From Aldrovandia affinis (lineage: Eukaryota; Chordata; Actinopteri; Notacanthiformes; Halosauridae), in NCBI GenBank assembly GCA_029706075.1, contig JAINUG010000015.1, positions 3,197,154 through 3,261,153 of the forward strand: a stretch of 64,000 bases of DNA, in the 5' to 3' direction. The translations under genes were made by a program, and so were the position numbers. Positions 26,401 through 42,104 of the stretch are shown here, piece by piece (position 1 is the first letter of the stretch; the number at the start of each line of letters is the position of its first letter). The notes under the pieces are model-generated. The model was not told where the DNA came from and searched no databases. It saw nothing but the letters and a program-made list of their open reading frames with translations.

Positions 26401-26840
26401 TTCACCTACAAATGATCAGTTCCATCTTCACCAATCTACAGGTCAAGGCCCTGATACTCTCCCACATGGACTTCTGCAACATTCTGCTGCCAGGCAGCCC
26501 CACCTACACTGTCAGAATCATCCAACGGCCACCAGGTGGTCTTCTCCCTCCCTCTGCATCAAACACTCTTGTGCCTCCCTCCCTTGACTTGTGGGCACAG
26601 CCCACATCCATTTTTTAACTGTGGGACTGGGATACTGTATTCTCATTCGCAGTACTCCAACTTACCTATAAACGCTCTCCCTCACACTATGCTCCTTCAC
26701 TGTTCGCCATCTGTCTGTCCGTCTGTGCCCGCTGGTACCCCACTGCGAGGGGACACTTGTTTTCATCTCTGGAACTTCAACGGCAGAATGAGCTCCGCTA
26801 GAACGAGCACTGCAGCTAGAATGACACTTGAGTCACTGGC
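26401..26840 (+). pseudogene. LINE (L2/CR1-type) reverse transcriptase C-terminal fragment
   Basis: The plus-strand frame from 26412 reads VKALILSHMDFCNILLPGSP. This matches the conserved segment after the reverse transcriptase fingers/palm of fish L2- and CR1-like LINEs, typically ALV-SRLDYCN-LLAGLP. It continues with the expected IIQRP block (IQNAAARL in intact elements) before losing frame. Further down (about 26690-26800) a frame reads HLWNFN, resembling the conserved W-N-LP end region. Only about 440 bp survives, and neither the active-site YADD block nor an endonuclease domain is present. In an intact LINE this part belongs to the enzyme that copies the element's RNA at the target site. 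Here it is a 5'-truncated, decayed insertion. Confidence 0.65.
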
Positions 26841-27339
26841 CACTTTTTGTTGCATTTTTGAATACTTAACTCATTAGACATTTCATCCCCTGCTATAGGT
26901 CAGATTTGGACATTCGGAATGAGATTGTACGGCTGAATCAGCTAGCATTGTGTAAACGTGGTGTGATTTGTTTGAACTAAATAGCTAGAGAGAGAGAGAG
27001 AATACAAGAGCTCTACTCCTACCCTGAATCACTCACAAAAGTTGTCATGGGTACTCGTTGCCGTGCATCCAAATGCTCAGCACATATTCCTCTTAACAGA
27101 AATACTTTGCTCTTTGGATGATTATATTGGAAATACTTTATCCAAACCTTCTCCAAAATACCTTGCAAGATAGACACTGCATGTCTACCTAGCAGCTGTG
27201 CTAAGGACAACCTGGGGATATGTGGGCCCCAATAGTATTATGGGCTGCAACACTAGTCAGTCAGTTCTGGAGATAGGACTGTCTTTCTTTATCTAGTATT
27301 TAATAAAGTTTTGCATTAATGTTAATGTTAATGTACTTC
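26841..27339. other. Gap between LINE fragment and DNA element
   Basis: A short GA run lies at about 26987-27000. The minus-strand frame at 27019-27210 (63 codons) has no motif I could assign. Confidence 0.5.
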
Positions 27340-27584
27340 ATTACTTATGGAGCCCTGGGGTGGTCAAATAATACTTTTTTCCTATTTCGAGAGTACGTTT
27401 TACTAAATCAAGTGCACAAAATGCTATTTCGTGGACACAAGATACAATTCGTTACCTTGTTTTGCGTATATTGTGTGCAACGGTTAATATTAAATATTTA
27501 CACAGTAGTTTCCCCCAAAGTACTCTGTCCTCTGCTCAGAGTTTCCACATGTTTCTGTTTACATCCATAGACTTTCTGGTTCAG

Positions 27585-27785
27585 CCGATTGGTTCACGCT
27601 CCAATGACATAGATCAGGTGAACAGGGACTCTGTTCTGATTGGATATTGGTGGGGTTTCCTAGACGGTGTACTTGTGAAGTTGCCTGAACAGAGGGAAGT
27701 TGCCTGAACACATTAATAAGTGTTAAAACTTATTTTTGTGTGCACATTTCGACGTTGGCAACAAATTTAACCGTGCTTATAAAAA
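27585..27785 (+). promoter_or_regulatory. Possible relic promoter inside the DNA element
   Basis: GATTGGTTCACGCTCCAAT (27586-27604) and CTGATTGGATATTGG (about 27636-27650) are CCAAT boxes in both orientations. CTTATAAAAATG (27776-27787) supplies a TATA-like box directly before the ATG of the small frame. It may be the promoter of the lost transposase gene. The TATA box is unusually close to the ATG for an RNA polymerase II promoter, so the reading is tentative. Confidence 0.35.
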
Positions 27786-27883
27786 TGAGTAGTTTCTCGC
27801 CAAGATCGATTAAATTAACGTTTTCTCAGCTCGGCCCACCATCCAAAAAAGGAGAAATTACAATAAGCCAGCTACGTGGTTGA
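27785..27883 (+). pseudogene. 32-codon frame, possibly the 5' remnant of the element's lost gene
   Basis: An ATG at 27785 opens a frame beginning MSSFSPRSIKLTFSQL and stopping at TGA 27881-27883, inside the hairpin loop. It lies just after the CCAAT and TATA boxes of the same element. A non-autonomous transposon often keeps the beginning of its parent's gene after internal deletion. The peptide itself matches nothing I can name, so the assignment is inference from position. Confidence 0.25.
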
Positions 27884-27915
27884 CACATAGCTGGCTTATT
27901 GTAATTGCTCCTTTT
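27847..27915. repeat. Strong hairpin, 32-bp arms, 30 of 32 paired
   Basis: The left arm 27847-27878 (starting AAAAGGAGAAATTACAATAA) and the right arm 27884-27915 are reverse complements except for two positions, with a loop of five bases GTTGA. The arms contain ATAAGCCAGCTA. It lies inside the DNA element, away from its ends. Confidence 0.95.
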
Positions 27916-28212
27916 CTTCTATTTTTTCAAAATTGTGGGCAGGTTTTCTTGTGCATAATATAATCAAAACGAGAATATAATTTTGAGCTCACAAAATATT
28001 TAAATCATGTGCACAATATATTCAAAATGAGGTAACAAATGGCTTTTTGTGTACACTAAATACTTAAATCGTGCGCAAAATAAATGCGAAAGGAGGTAAC
28101 GAATTGTATCTTGTGTGCACGAAATAGCATTTTGTGCGCTGGATTAAGTCAAATCTGCTCTCAAAATAGGAAAAATATATAATTTGACCACTCCAGGGCT
28201 TCGTAAATACTT

Positions 28213-31025
28213 ACACTTTTGAACACGTTTGTATTTCACAGTAAATTACAATAACATACAAAATCTGCAGCCTTGATCAAACCAATATACATTGTACCTT
28301 TTTGTATTGAAAACTAGCACACTAAATGAAGGCTCACTCTTGGAAAAGACACAACTGATAATGTCTATCTGTTAAAATTTCTGCAATGTATTTACTCTTA
28401 TCTGACCCTGCAACCAAAATGGCACTGTTTAACACAAGGCCAAGGATCTAAAACATGTACATTCTTGAATTACAATGTTTGCATTGCAGTATTTTCACAT
28501 TAACAGGGATAGTTTTTGCCTTTAAGACATATAAACAAGGGGGAGAAGGGCACTGGGGAAAAACATTATATAAGGTGTTATATAAATGAAAAATTTACAG
28601 AGATTAAAGTAGTGTATTCATTCATCACCGCAGAGCCAATTGCATGTAGTGACAATACTGATATTTTTTTATCTTTTCATATTAAATCAAATCTCCCCAA
28701 CTACAAACATGAACATGGGATCATATAATGACCTCTCTGCAAAATGGCTTCCACTCTTAATTTAATTCTCCCTACATGTACAGGAGATCGCAGAGGAAGA
28801 AAATCTATCTTGGAGGGATACTCCTTTTGTCTGGCTTCCTGCAGACATGACATTGCTTATAATCAAAGATATGAAAACTCTTTGCATTCTAATTCAGAGT
28901 ATAAGACTCCTGCTGAGGCTTAAACCTGTGGCTTAAGGCATAGTAAGGCACAGAAGGCTTTGCAAGAGCAGCAAACATTACCAGCAGCAAAGAGAAGGAC
29001 AACTGTCTTTTCATTAATTTACATTCCTTCTGCTGGGCAGGAAAGAGAGTCATATCCCATATTGGCAAAATTGTCTCAAGCCATCATAGCTGCTCCAAAT
29101 GGCAAACATGCTGACACTAAGGAATGGAGGATGGAGGGAGGAGGGGGTGTTGACATACTGTTGGTGCTTTCTGTCTGACATCAAGACTATCATCAGTCTT
29201 GGGGGAAAAAAACTGTCACACAAAAAAAAGGAGGGAAAAAAACTTTGTTTTTTATGTACCTATACATTAAGGCTGAGTTAAATTGTGTTTTTAACCAACT
29301 TGAAATCAAATACATACAACTGGATGATGACTTTCAATGTATGCCTTATTTTTATACCAAAAACAACAACAATGCAACATACAAGGTTTTGCATGACACA
29401 GAAGCTATGCTAAGTCTGCAGTCAGCACCAACAGCACAGCACTTTGCTAGATCTCATATTAATTTTGCTTACATTTTGTATGTTCAGATAATATTATTGC
29501 GTATGGGATTATTTGTTGATTATTAGTTGTTATTTTGGATTGTGTAACCTAGAAAGTACCTATATGAGGTCAATATGGAAGCAAACTAGCTAGCTAGCTA
29601 TTTAGAACTTGCCAATGCCTTCTGCAAAATGCTCATATGCTACACTGATTGATGATGCTGATCTGACTTCTAAGTGCATCGCAAATATGTTTCCTCCTAA
29701 GACAGTTGCCTAGTTACAGCTGCCTTGGTAGAATATAGTGTAGGAGGGACAAGGAAGGCAGTAGGTAGTGTCCTGTTGTTTGGGACACAGCCATGAAGTC
29801 ACTGTCCCGTCACTAATGCTAACTCATCGATGTGTCTATGGCAAAACATGCCATAGAAAATATCGTAAGATATCAGCCAGTCAAAAACATGCATTTCCCA
29901 TGTTTATTTAAAGAGAATATTTAACTGCTGAAGTGATTATATAAAAATACCTTTTGCAAGCATCTTTCTTGTATATCCGCTGTTCCGTGGCCACTTGTTA
30001 TGGTAAATATTATTTCAAGCAAACAGTTTGGGCATTTTTTTTCTACACAATAAAATACATAAACCAGGGCTCAATATAACAAGAGGTTAAATTAATTAAG
30101 CAACACAAAAGCCGTATTATTATTGCTCCCCGCCCAAGTTAAACAACTAAAAGCAGCTAAATGGAATGGAAAATGTGTTTGCAGGCTGCTGCTACCTGCT
30201 GTCCAGCTGCTGTGGTGAACTGTGTAGTATGCAGCCTTGTACATGCTCCTTTTGTTAAGCCTTTACCTCTCCTTCCTGCAGCATATAATTTAATACTGTG
30301 CAGGGAAGTGTGCAAACAAAGGGAAACAAAGCCACAGCTGCTCCTCCGCTGTCCTACACCTTATGGACACAACAAGGTACAGTGTCTCACTCACGCACCC
30401 AAACACCCGGAGGCTCGCTCGCAGATCTGTAGTGTACGACCGGCAGACCTTTTTAAGCTGGAATTCCCACCCTGTGAGATACCATCACCAGTGCAGTAAA
30501 GAGTGCTAAGAGCCACATGATGTGAAACTTGTGCTTAACGTATATATTTTTTTATCTTTCATTAAAGTAGTATAGAGAATTTGAGCCAAACAGGCATGCT
30601 GACATTGCACAGCTCTCTCATCCCATACCATCACATTGCAGATGCCTTCTCATTATCTACGTCTTATAGGCAGTGCAGTTCTTGCAAAAATAAATACCGT
30701 AATATTCTTGTGTAATTCAATATTGGAGTATTTTCCTGTTGATTTGCGAAAATAAATCACTTACTGGGGCAGAACTACCTAAAGCATCACATTCCATTTA
30801 AAGGTTTGTTTCCCGATCTGCCTCAATAGCCTATTTTGGCCTTTAAATAGAACACCGTTAAAATCCTCTCTCTGGAATAGAGACCTCGGACTGTGGCATA
30901 GTGGAGGCCGGGCCCTTTGTTTACTGCAGGTGTCAAGCACTCTAGACCCTCATTAGAGCACTGTGACTGGAAGCAATTGAGAACCATGTGCTTTAATGAG
31001 GTGCTCGCTATAATGATCCTTCTCC
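28213..31025. other. Stretch without a recognised gene
   Basis: No transposon ends or known protein motifs. A 112-codon plus frame at 30161-30499 lies in a GC-richer patch and has no recognisable domain. At 30890-31015 the texture (AGGCCGGGCCCTTTGTTTAC and CTGCAGGTGTCAAGCACTC) could be regulatory DNA, but nothing in this sequence alone proves it. Confidence 0.5.
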
Positions 31026-31047
31026 AAAAAAAAAAAAAAAAAAAAAA
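31026..31047. repeat. Poly-A tract, 22 A
   Basis: An uninterrupted run of A. No SINE or LINE body was recognised directly upstream. Confidence 0.97.
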
Positions 31048-34044
<2,997 letters not shown>

Positions 34045-36604
34045 TATATTTGAAAGAATGGCTGAAAAATGTAAACATCCCTCATTGAACTTTCCAAATA
34101 ATGTTCAGCTGCGTGCAACAAAAGCTCTGTTAATATCCATTACATTCAATTTTATTCTTTAAAGGTTACAAGCTTAGGACTGGGCCAATAACCTTAATCA
34201 CAGATCAACAAATAAGGTTGTCGGGCACAATTCTGAAATTTCAAATACTATCAATGAAGGAGTGCTTATTCCCAGGTGTATAATTACTTTTTCACAGACG
34301 ATAGACCCACCATATTAAAATTACATGTTATACTGTAACATATACACATTAAAAAAACACGTATTATTATTGCTAATATTTTTGAATTAAAACGCTATAT
34401 ATATACACACACACACATATAAACAAACACACACATTACCGACATCAAGTTTAAGGTAACAAATATTGATAAATAGGAAAAACAGGGAAAAACACAAATG
34501 GATTTATGCTGTATTTCGCTGATGTTAATGGCCCAAAATGTATGTCATCCTGCAGGATGTTGAATACTTACGCTTACAGTAAGTTGGGGCCCAGACTTTT
34601 TTTTCTTCCTGGAAGATGATATTCAGGAAAGGAATCACCAGTGCCTTTTTGATCAGGAGATCTCAGAGAACCGCAGTGTTGCTTAAAAGAAACGTAAACC
34701 AAGAGAGAAATATCCTCCGACTATTAGAGTGTTCGACAGCGGAGAGAGCTCGGTGCGTGGTGGCAGAGGTTTAAGCAGCCTTTTGACAGCATTCAGATTA
34801 CAGGAATGAGCCCACAAACGCACACAGAAGTCACCCTGCATTACATAATAATGACATTCCAAACTGGAGTAAATGAAGCCCCCACAGTGCTATGCTGTCA
34901 GCTTTGAAAGTATCCAACTATGTTTTTTCTACATGAAAGAGGCAACCTTTTTTCCTGTCCCTGCCACTGAGCAATAATTGAGCAAGGCAGCCATGTTGCA
35001 ACCTCACAGCGCAAATCGCTGATCAGGGCAAATCGAAGCTCTTTCATTCCCCTGTTCTTTCTTTAGTTTTTTGTCCTCGGGTCAGTAATTTACCCATGTT
35101 ATTAATCCACAATAGGAAAGGTACCATGTGCCATGCACTTCACACACAAGGCTAACACTTCAAATGTGTTTCATATGATTACTCTCTTATTATTAGGTTT
35201 CTAAATCGATGGAATTTACTTCTTTGCTTTGAATGGATAACACAACGTCCTGTTTTTTTTATTTCTGCTTGTACATGCAGGGGAAAATCACTTTAAGGAA
35301 GACAGCTACATTTCAATGTGAGCCCTGAATTCTGGCACAAAGCCCACCAAACTCAATAGTTCATATTGATCAAAACTGGACAGTTTTTTAGGATGAGATC
35401 TAAAGATATACAAGGGTGGTAGAAGATGAATTAGTGAATAGAGGATTACAAATAAATATTTTTCATTCTCAAGTCTAAGTTAAGAGGCATACTGATGCAT
35501 CACCTCCCCATCCTCCAATGAATACTCACAGTGCAGTGTGAGTTCATTGTTTGGTAGCACCATGCCACATAGCCAAATAAGAGCAGTGAGAACAAACAAA
35601 AAAAGGCTTTTCATCAGGAGTGCAGTAAGTTCAGATCAGATTCTCCAAAAAAAAAAATTGGGGGCATTTTTCAGACACTTTTTCAATTATTCTCATTGCT
35701 ACATGAAAAGCAAAAAAATAAAATAAAATAAAAAATTACATTTGTTACCCTAAGTTAAGGACAAGACATGCTGTGGCTAAATCAAAATCGAGGCCTCTGT
35801 TTTATTTTAGATTGGACTGCATACTTTTGAAAGTTCAGAAAACAATAACAACAGAGTGATGGATCAAAACACAGGGAGATCTCCTCACAGCTTGATGCTG
35901 CTACAGGGAACAGGGCGAGAGGCACAGGACTGCAGCTGCCCACATGCTGCGTGGACATTAAGTATGCGATTTTTCCTCTAATTACATTCAGCAAGAGCCC
36001 TGTCTTGACAGAGAAGGAGGGGAACTGATATGTAAAATAAGTCAATAGCTTTGGGTTGCATTCAGTCAGCAGTAAGTGAGTGATGTTAGAAGAGATTTGA
36101 CAGAATTCCTCAGGAGAGCCACAATTAAACACTCCAATCTGAAACTGATGACAGGGCCATCTATTTAAAGACTTTAGGAATTGTGTTTAAATCTTTAAGG
36201 AAAAGGAAAAAGGAAAGTTTGAAGTGGGGGGGCAAACCTATGCATCACAGTCCTGCGGCCTTAAGGGCTTTCAAAGCGGGTTCGAAGAGACAAAAACTGT
36301 GACAGAATGTCTTGTATTGTAGAATATTAAAGCACTTACATGAAATTAATAAATCAACTCCCCATCCCAATCCCAAAATTCCATTCTGCACAATACGATG
36401 AATGAACAACTGAACATCCTTAGGTTATGTCTTTGAAGTATACTCATTCAGATAATAGTACATTTAAAATCATGAGTTGAAATTGGAAAAATACCCGAGC
36501 TGAGTATGTCTTTTTTGATGCAATATCCCCTAAGAGGGAACTGAATCTTTCAGCTGCCGGACAATTACTTCAAGCCAGCTGTAAGAAAAACAGATGGTGA
36601 GTAA
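34045..36604. other. Stretch without a recognised gene; small microsatellites
   Basis: A compound (TA)n(CA)n lies at 34396-34435 and an AAAAT run at 35712-35735. The block 34580-34870 is a little more complex, but no exon is evident. A minus-strand 116-codon frame at 35782-36132 has no recognisable domain. Confidence 0.5.
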
Positions 36605-36700
36605 GCATTAGCAATCTCTTTCTCTCTGTCTGTATCTGTCTCTCCCTCGTACCCTCTCTCTCTATATGGCTTTGCCTCTCTCTCTCACTCTCTTTCTTTC
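36605..36700. repeat. CT-rich low-complexity tract
   Basis: Interrupted TCTCTC and TCTGTCTG runs. Confidence 0.9.
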
Positions 36701-37776
36701 CCCAAATGTAACTGTGCAGGACATCAACAAGAGTCAGGAGACAGTTGTTTTGCCGAATTGCCCCTGACTCACACCCATCCAATTTAATTTAGGGACCGCT
36801 ACCCCGACTGCAAATGGATCCACTCCATTTCCATAGAAAAAAAAAGAAGAGAACAACATCAATAGCCAAAACAAATGCGCATCATGGGGAACAGCAGAGG
36901 CTAATAGTCCGTTTCACACACACAAACAGGAACACATGCGCCTACAAATTCAGAAGCAGTGCATATGGCATAACATTACGCCCCCCCTTCCCGACCCCTC
37001 ACCACCGTTCCATGGAGATAGCTCCTCCTGCCTGAGAAATGCTCCCTGGTCATATATTAACGCTCAGGCAAACACAAAAACACTGGACCGGGAGGATGAA
37101 AAGCCTTCCTGTCTGCTGCCAAATAATAACTTGAGTCAATTACATGGGAGCAATTAAGGGGGACAAAGGGAAGCAGAATCCCTTTAAACATCTTTTACAC
37201 CAGCATCTGTATTCAGACGTACTGCAGTACAAACGCTGTATACTATTTTACCACTTATGATGTTACAATGCATCTAAGAAGCTTTTGCAAAAATAACATG
37301 ACAGAAATCCAGGAATCAGCTGTGAAGACTTCTAAAACACAATAAGGGTGAAGATGAAGGTGAAGTAATGTCCAAATTAATGACACATTAGATGCTAAAT
37401 TCATGTATGACTGCTGTGGTGAATATAGCCTAAAAGTATATCTGGAAGAATAACTCAAAATGGTAGGCATGCATACCTTTGGGTAACAGAAGGAACATTT
37501 TTTGTGTGCAAATTGAGATTGATAATTTGATGCTCTAAATATCATTCAAACGGCTGTGCTTTAGTAGTTTATTAAAGTTTTATAATCAAGTTATAGATAA
37601 CTTTTAGAAAATAATATTAGAATATGATATATTTATCTGGCCTGATGCCCTGCTGCAGGTGCTTTTCGCGAACATTATAAGATATACGTATGTGTATATG
37701 ATGGTGGACAAAAAAAATTAGTAATCAATAGAACAACTGAATATTGGAACAAAAATGAAACAAAACATCTTTATTC

Positions 37777-37779
<3 letters not shown>
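36701..37779. other. Stretch without a recognised gene
   Basis: At 37020-37200 the sequence is unique-looking and of mixed composition. I see no gene. Confidence 0.5.

Positions 37780-37827
<48 letters not shown>
37780..37827. repeat. (AT)n microsatellite
   Basis: About 48 bases of pure AT. Confidence 0.98.
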
Positions 37828-37831
<4 letters not shown>

Positions 37832-40800
37832 AATACTCAAACAAATAGTTGTTATGCAGCTGATCTCACTACTTCCTTCCTCAACAAGCAACATATGGGA
37901 ATGCACAGCACCAGTTATTAAATCAGAAATGACAAATCTTTTGTTAAAAGTAAATTATTTTTCACCGCAACTGACAATGGAGATTCATTGGCTGTTGAGA
38001 TTAACATGATTATTGAGAACTCAAAACCCTCTTCAGGTGAAGTGGAATCAATGCATTAAGCTGACACAAATAAATGCTAAGCAAAATCCCAATGCTTTAT
38101 GGTTCAATTTCATTCCATTAAATTATATCATTGGATGGGGATTGAATCTGTTCAATGGGCCCTCTATAAAATTATGAACGCTCAAGTGAGGGAATGCCAC
38201 AAGAAAATAATAACAAGCCAATTGCATTAGAGTTTATCCACAGAAACAAATAAATATCATGGGTTTATGAATATGACATGGCAATGCTGTGAATTAAAAC
38301 TAAAGGAAAGTTCAAATAAAATAGTCGTCCCCGTTTAAAAGCTGGGGACAGTGCGACTCTGACAAAAGCAGGTCCTGCAGCGGACATGCACCATTTTATA
38401 TTGGAGGACAGTAGAGCGCAGGTCACTGTATACAAATATCCACACCTGTGGAGCTTTCTGTCCCAGTGCCATATACGCTTTCCAGATACGTAAAAAAACA
38501 ACAACAAAAAAACAACTGTTTACTGGAAAAAAAATCTGACCAGTAAGGCTGGTTAAATCAACACTGTTGGTGAATCATAGACACCATCACCTTCAAAGCA
38601 TGGGGGCTACATTGTTTTACCTGCTAAACCCGGTTATAATCCATCTCTTTGCCTTATGGACGCCACATTAATCATAAAAAAAACATTAGACAGACAGAGT
38701 AAAACCATTTATTCAAAAACCATAAAACAGGTATTGAGTTTATATGATTGTATGCGTAGCATGAACAGGGAGATACATAGATGTGTAGACAACACACTGC
38801 GCCGCTACATATAGATAGAGATCCATCCACATAGTCAGCTCTGCATATCAGAAAATAACATTTTGCAGAATTTAGAATAGGAGCCAGAGAAGAAGCAATC
38901 ATAAACCAGGCACACCATGCTGCAGTTGCTGCTGTTTGACATACAGAAAATGTAGCCGGAAAATCTGTGACAAAGCCCTTTCCAGAAAAAAATTCCAGTG
39001 TCTCTGATAAATATTGCATGATTTATGTAGTCCTGACAAAATTAAACAGAGTACTTCCTGCCTCTTCTGTCCAGAAACTAACATACTGTTCTACAATTTG
39101 GTTAAAATGGCTTGTAGTACTCAGTTCTGACTTGCTTAAAATACTGCATATGGAGATGGCATTCAGTTTCCAAATGCATGCATTTGGTGATTAGAGAAGA
39201 TTTTGACATTAACTGTACAGTACATCCTAGTTTTTGAATTATATCTTTCAATTGTAATTCATTGGCATGGAAATATTATAAACATGATCAAATGTTCTGC
39301 CAATATAGACATTTTATGGACAAAACATTGACAATTGAAATAACGTCCTCATAAGATTATGTAAGAAATGAGAAAATCTTGCTGAAAATGTATATTTAAC
39401 ATTATGGATGAACCATAATATGGTTAGATTAAATTCCACCCTAGGACCTGAATTCAATTTTATTGCATTATGTCTTAAATTTGAATAACAAATTATAATC
39501 AGTTATTAAATATGATTTGTTTTGTTCTGGTGGTTGATTAAATTAATGTAACTAAAAGTACAGACATATGTCAAAATAAATGTCAAACTTCTGTTTTTGA
39601 GACAGGCCTAGATTAAATTTAGGCCTAGATTAAATCCTACTGCATTTTTTTTGTATTTCGGCAAGTTTTAGGCAAGTTGTACATTTGGATTACGCATGCA
39701 ACTTTATTTTCTTAAATGAGCACATAGGAAATAAAAGCAAATCATTGTATGAATAACTACTTTGAGTAGATTAAATATGAGTCAGTACCATCTATGCTTC
39801 AGTAGAGCAGGGGTGAAGCAATATATGAGCAAATACATCAGCATTCAACATACACCATATCACACAACTGTCTTCTGACTTTTTTTTTAAAGAATCCCTG
39901 AGTTTGTGCTGCTCTGTGGCCAAAGGCAGTTATCTTTAAGAATTTATTTTGAGACACACAAACTGAAACAAACTGCTAAAATCGATGAAAGTATTCCGTA
40001 AGCCAATCAAAGTATGATATGCTGGATGAGGAAATAATTCTATCCAATAAGCAATGATTGTCTGCCGTATCTTTTTGGCAAGGTTGATATTTATTGTATA
40101 GCATTTAAAGTTACACATTGAGAGGACTGAAATTTCCAAATGCGTCACCTCCCAAAAATATAAATAATAAATAAAATCAAAATAAAATCAAAAGTTTCAC
40201 TTCTTAAAAGTATCCTGTTCTTGTAGTGGCTTTAAAATGTATAGTATCATAGTATCAATGTGATGTCAGCATAGATTATCAGCCTAGCGTAACTCTCAAA
40301 GGCAAGAATCTGTGTACACGTGTATGTGCAAGCATTATGTTCTCTCACATCATTTATAGTACCTGTACCTTATGAATTTCCCAACGGCGGGGAGATTAAT
40401 TCTAAATATGTTGCATGTCAACTATATATGGCACCAAGACCTAGATTCCCAATGAAGTACATACAAGCAGAATATAATCATACAAACATTTAAAACTATG
40501 TCACTTCACCAATTTATAATAGCACGATAATATGTGAAAATATCAAAGCAGATGCTATAGAAAAAATAAAAGAAATGAACCAGCTTTTGTCATTTTCACT
40601 CTTTTATACTTTCATGTATAATACATAATATAAATACAACCTTCTTAACTGCATGCAGTTATTAGAGAGCTCTCTTTGATAATAGATTATAATTGCACAC
40701 TGTTTCTAGCTCTGTGTGAAACATTGAAAGCATGCTCATTTCTCCAATTGTGTAAACAAACTTCCTAATTAAAAAGGTAAATATTGATAAAATGTTTCTT

Positions 40801-41280
40801 AAATAGCAAGCATAACAGTCTCCATAATGGAAAGTTTTTTCTCTTCTAACAAGAGCATTTGCAATTAAATTAACACGTAATACAATTTATGAAGCTAAAG
40901 GTAAAGGTTAGAGGTCCCACAGAAGGTTAATGGTTGCTCAGTGTAACAGAACAGTAGCAAATGAGATCACTGTTCATTCACAGAAAGAAAAAGAATATGC
41001 ACCAGCAGAGAGTAATATTTGATTTGATGTATTTCCATTGACTTTTGAATTTAAATCACCATCTGAATGCTCATTAAGGGCACTGAGAATAAATGGGAAA
41101 AAACGCAAATGTAAAAAGTCAAAACCTTCAAAAGATGTAGGAAACAAAATGTATTACATGCCCAAAACACAAACTCAGTGAGAGCTTTACCAATTCCAAT
41201 TCATACGAGAAATATAAATTTTCAGCAGGAAATTGTGAGACTTACTTTTTCCCATAGACTCAGCTGACGGCATCAGTTGT
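37828..41280. other. Long AT-rich stretch without a recognised gene
   Basis: No coding region is recognised. Around 39435-39645 two nearby copies of GGCCTAGATTAAAT-like sequence (AGGCCTAGATTAAATTTAGG and GGCCTAGATTAAATCC) face a GACCTGAATTCAAT block about 190 bp upstream. This could be a badly decayed relative of the small inverted-repeat element at 52.4 kb. Confidence 0.5.
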
Positions 41281-41345
41281 GCACGCACGCATATGTACAT
41301 GCACATGTACATGTACACACACACACACTCACAAGCGCACACATA
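41281..41345. repeat. (CA)n-rich tract
   Basis: GCACGCACGC, then ACATGTAC units and a pure ACAC run. Confidence 0.92.
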
Positions 41346-41829
41346 AACACCCATAAAGACTAAATACTGTTGAGCGCATATGATTATATTACATATCAGT
41401 GTTGCATATTTGCTACATTCAGCAACTATTTCCTCAGCGGCAGCAATATGAACTCTGAATACGAATAGCATAATTGTACTGCATAACGTAAGAAATATCC
41501 TAATGAAAACTGCACACTTATAACACACAGCCCACTGTTCCAAAGCACATAAATCATTAATGCTATGTATATTAATTTAAAGAAGACACACATAGCAACT
41601 ACCACAGTGGAGCACAAGCTTTCTGTAAGTCGTTATGTATATATATATAGTAAATATGGCAAAGTGTATACAAAGAAAATATTTTGGTTGACAGCAATAC
41701 ACCTGAATTTAATAATTTAGCAAGTATGGCTGCTTCTGTTGATTCATAGTGTATGTGCCACTGTTCTGAAAGATAATACAGAACTATACAGAAAATTCTG
41801 CTCTGTGTACTGGCTACAGCAGGTTCTAT

Positions 41830-41830
<1 letters not shown>
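41346..41830. other. Stretch without a recognised gene
   Basis: AT-rich, no motif or repeat family that I can name. A short TA run lies near 41637-41650. Confidence 0.55.

Positions 41831-41898
<68 letters not shown>
41831..41898. repeat. Compound (CA)n(TA)n microsatellite
   Basis: Forty bases of CA followed by 28 bases of TA. Confidence 0.98.
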
Positions 41899-41902
<4 letters not shown>

Positions 41903-42104
41903 TGAAGGACAACACAAACACAATCACCACACCAATACCAATATAAAACCTACGTGAAGTTAAATAAAAATCAACAATTCTCAATCATACATTCCAAACC
42001 CAATTTGTTTTAAAATTAAAATAAAAAAACATATATACTGCATATATACACCAATACTGCAGAAGAAATTTGACTTGGATAGCTGAAAACAGAGATGCGC
42101 TTAC

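Larger units (their letters stand above)
27340..28212. mobile_element. Non-autonomous DNA transposon with terminal inverted repeats
   Basis: The left end (from about 27340: TTATGGAGCCCTGGGGTGGT, then CAAAT) and the reverse complement of the right end (to about 28212: TTACGAAGCCCTGGAGTGGT, then CAAAT) match for roughly 140 bp at about 80 percent by eye. The match runs through GCACAAAATGCTATTTCGTG and AGATACAATTCGTTACC. The right arm continues inward with further related units of about 60 bp. Between the arms lie paired CCAAT-type boxes, a TATAAAA box and a 32-codon frame (listed separately), plus a strong hairpin at 27847-27915. The superfamily is not identified. I could not fix an exact target duplication. 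Confidence 0.75.

Noticed and set aside
27019..27210. 63-codon minus frame (starts MSLAQLLGRHAVSILQGILE) as a transposase or THAP-type piece
   Set aside because: The Cys/His pattern of a THAP or zinc finger is absent and no other block of a transposase is found nearby.
34066..34100. TGTAAACATCC resembling the start of microRNA miR-30
   Set aside because: The bases after the seed differ from the miR-30 family and no complementary arm is visible nearby.
34555..34585. Minus-strand GTAAGT donor-like site near 34570
   Set aside because: The matching upstream block has no CpG enrichment or coding signal, so a single donor-like match is not enough.
36275..36295. GGGTTCGAAGAGAC as a tRNA B box
   Set aside because: No A box or stems lie at the right distance upstream.
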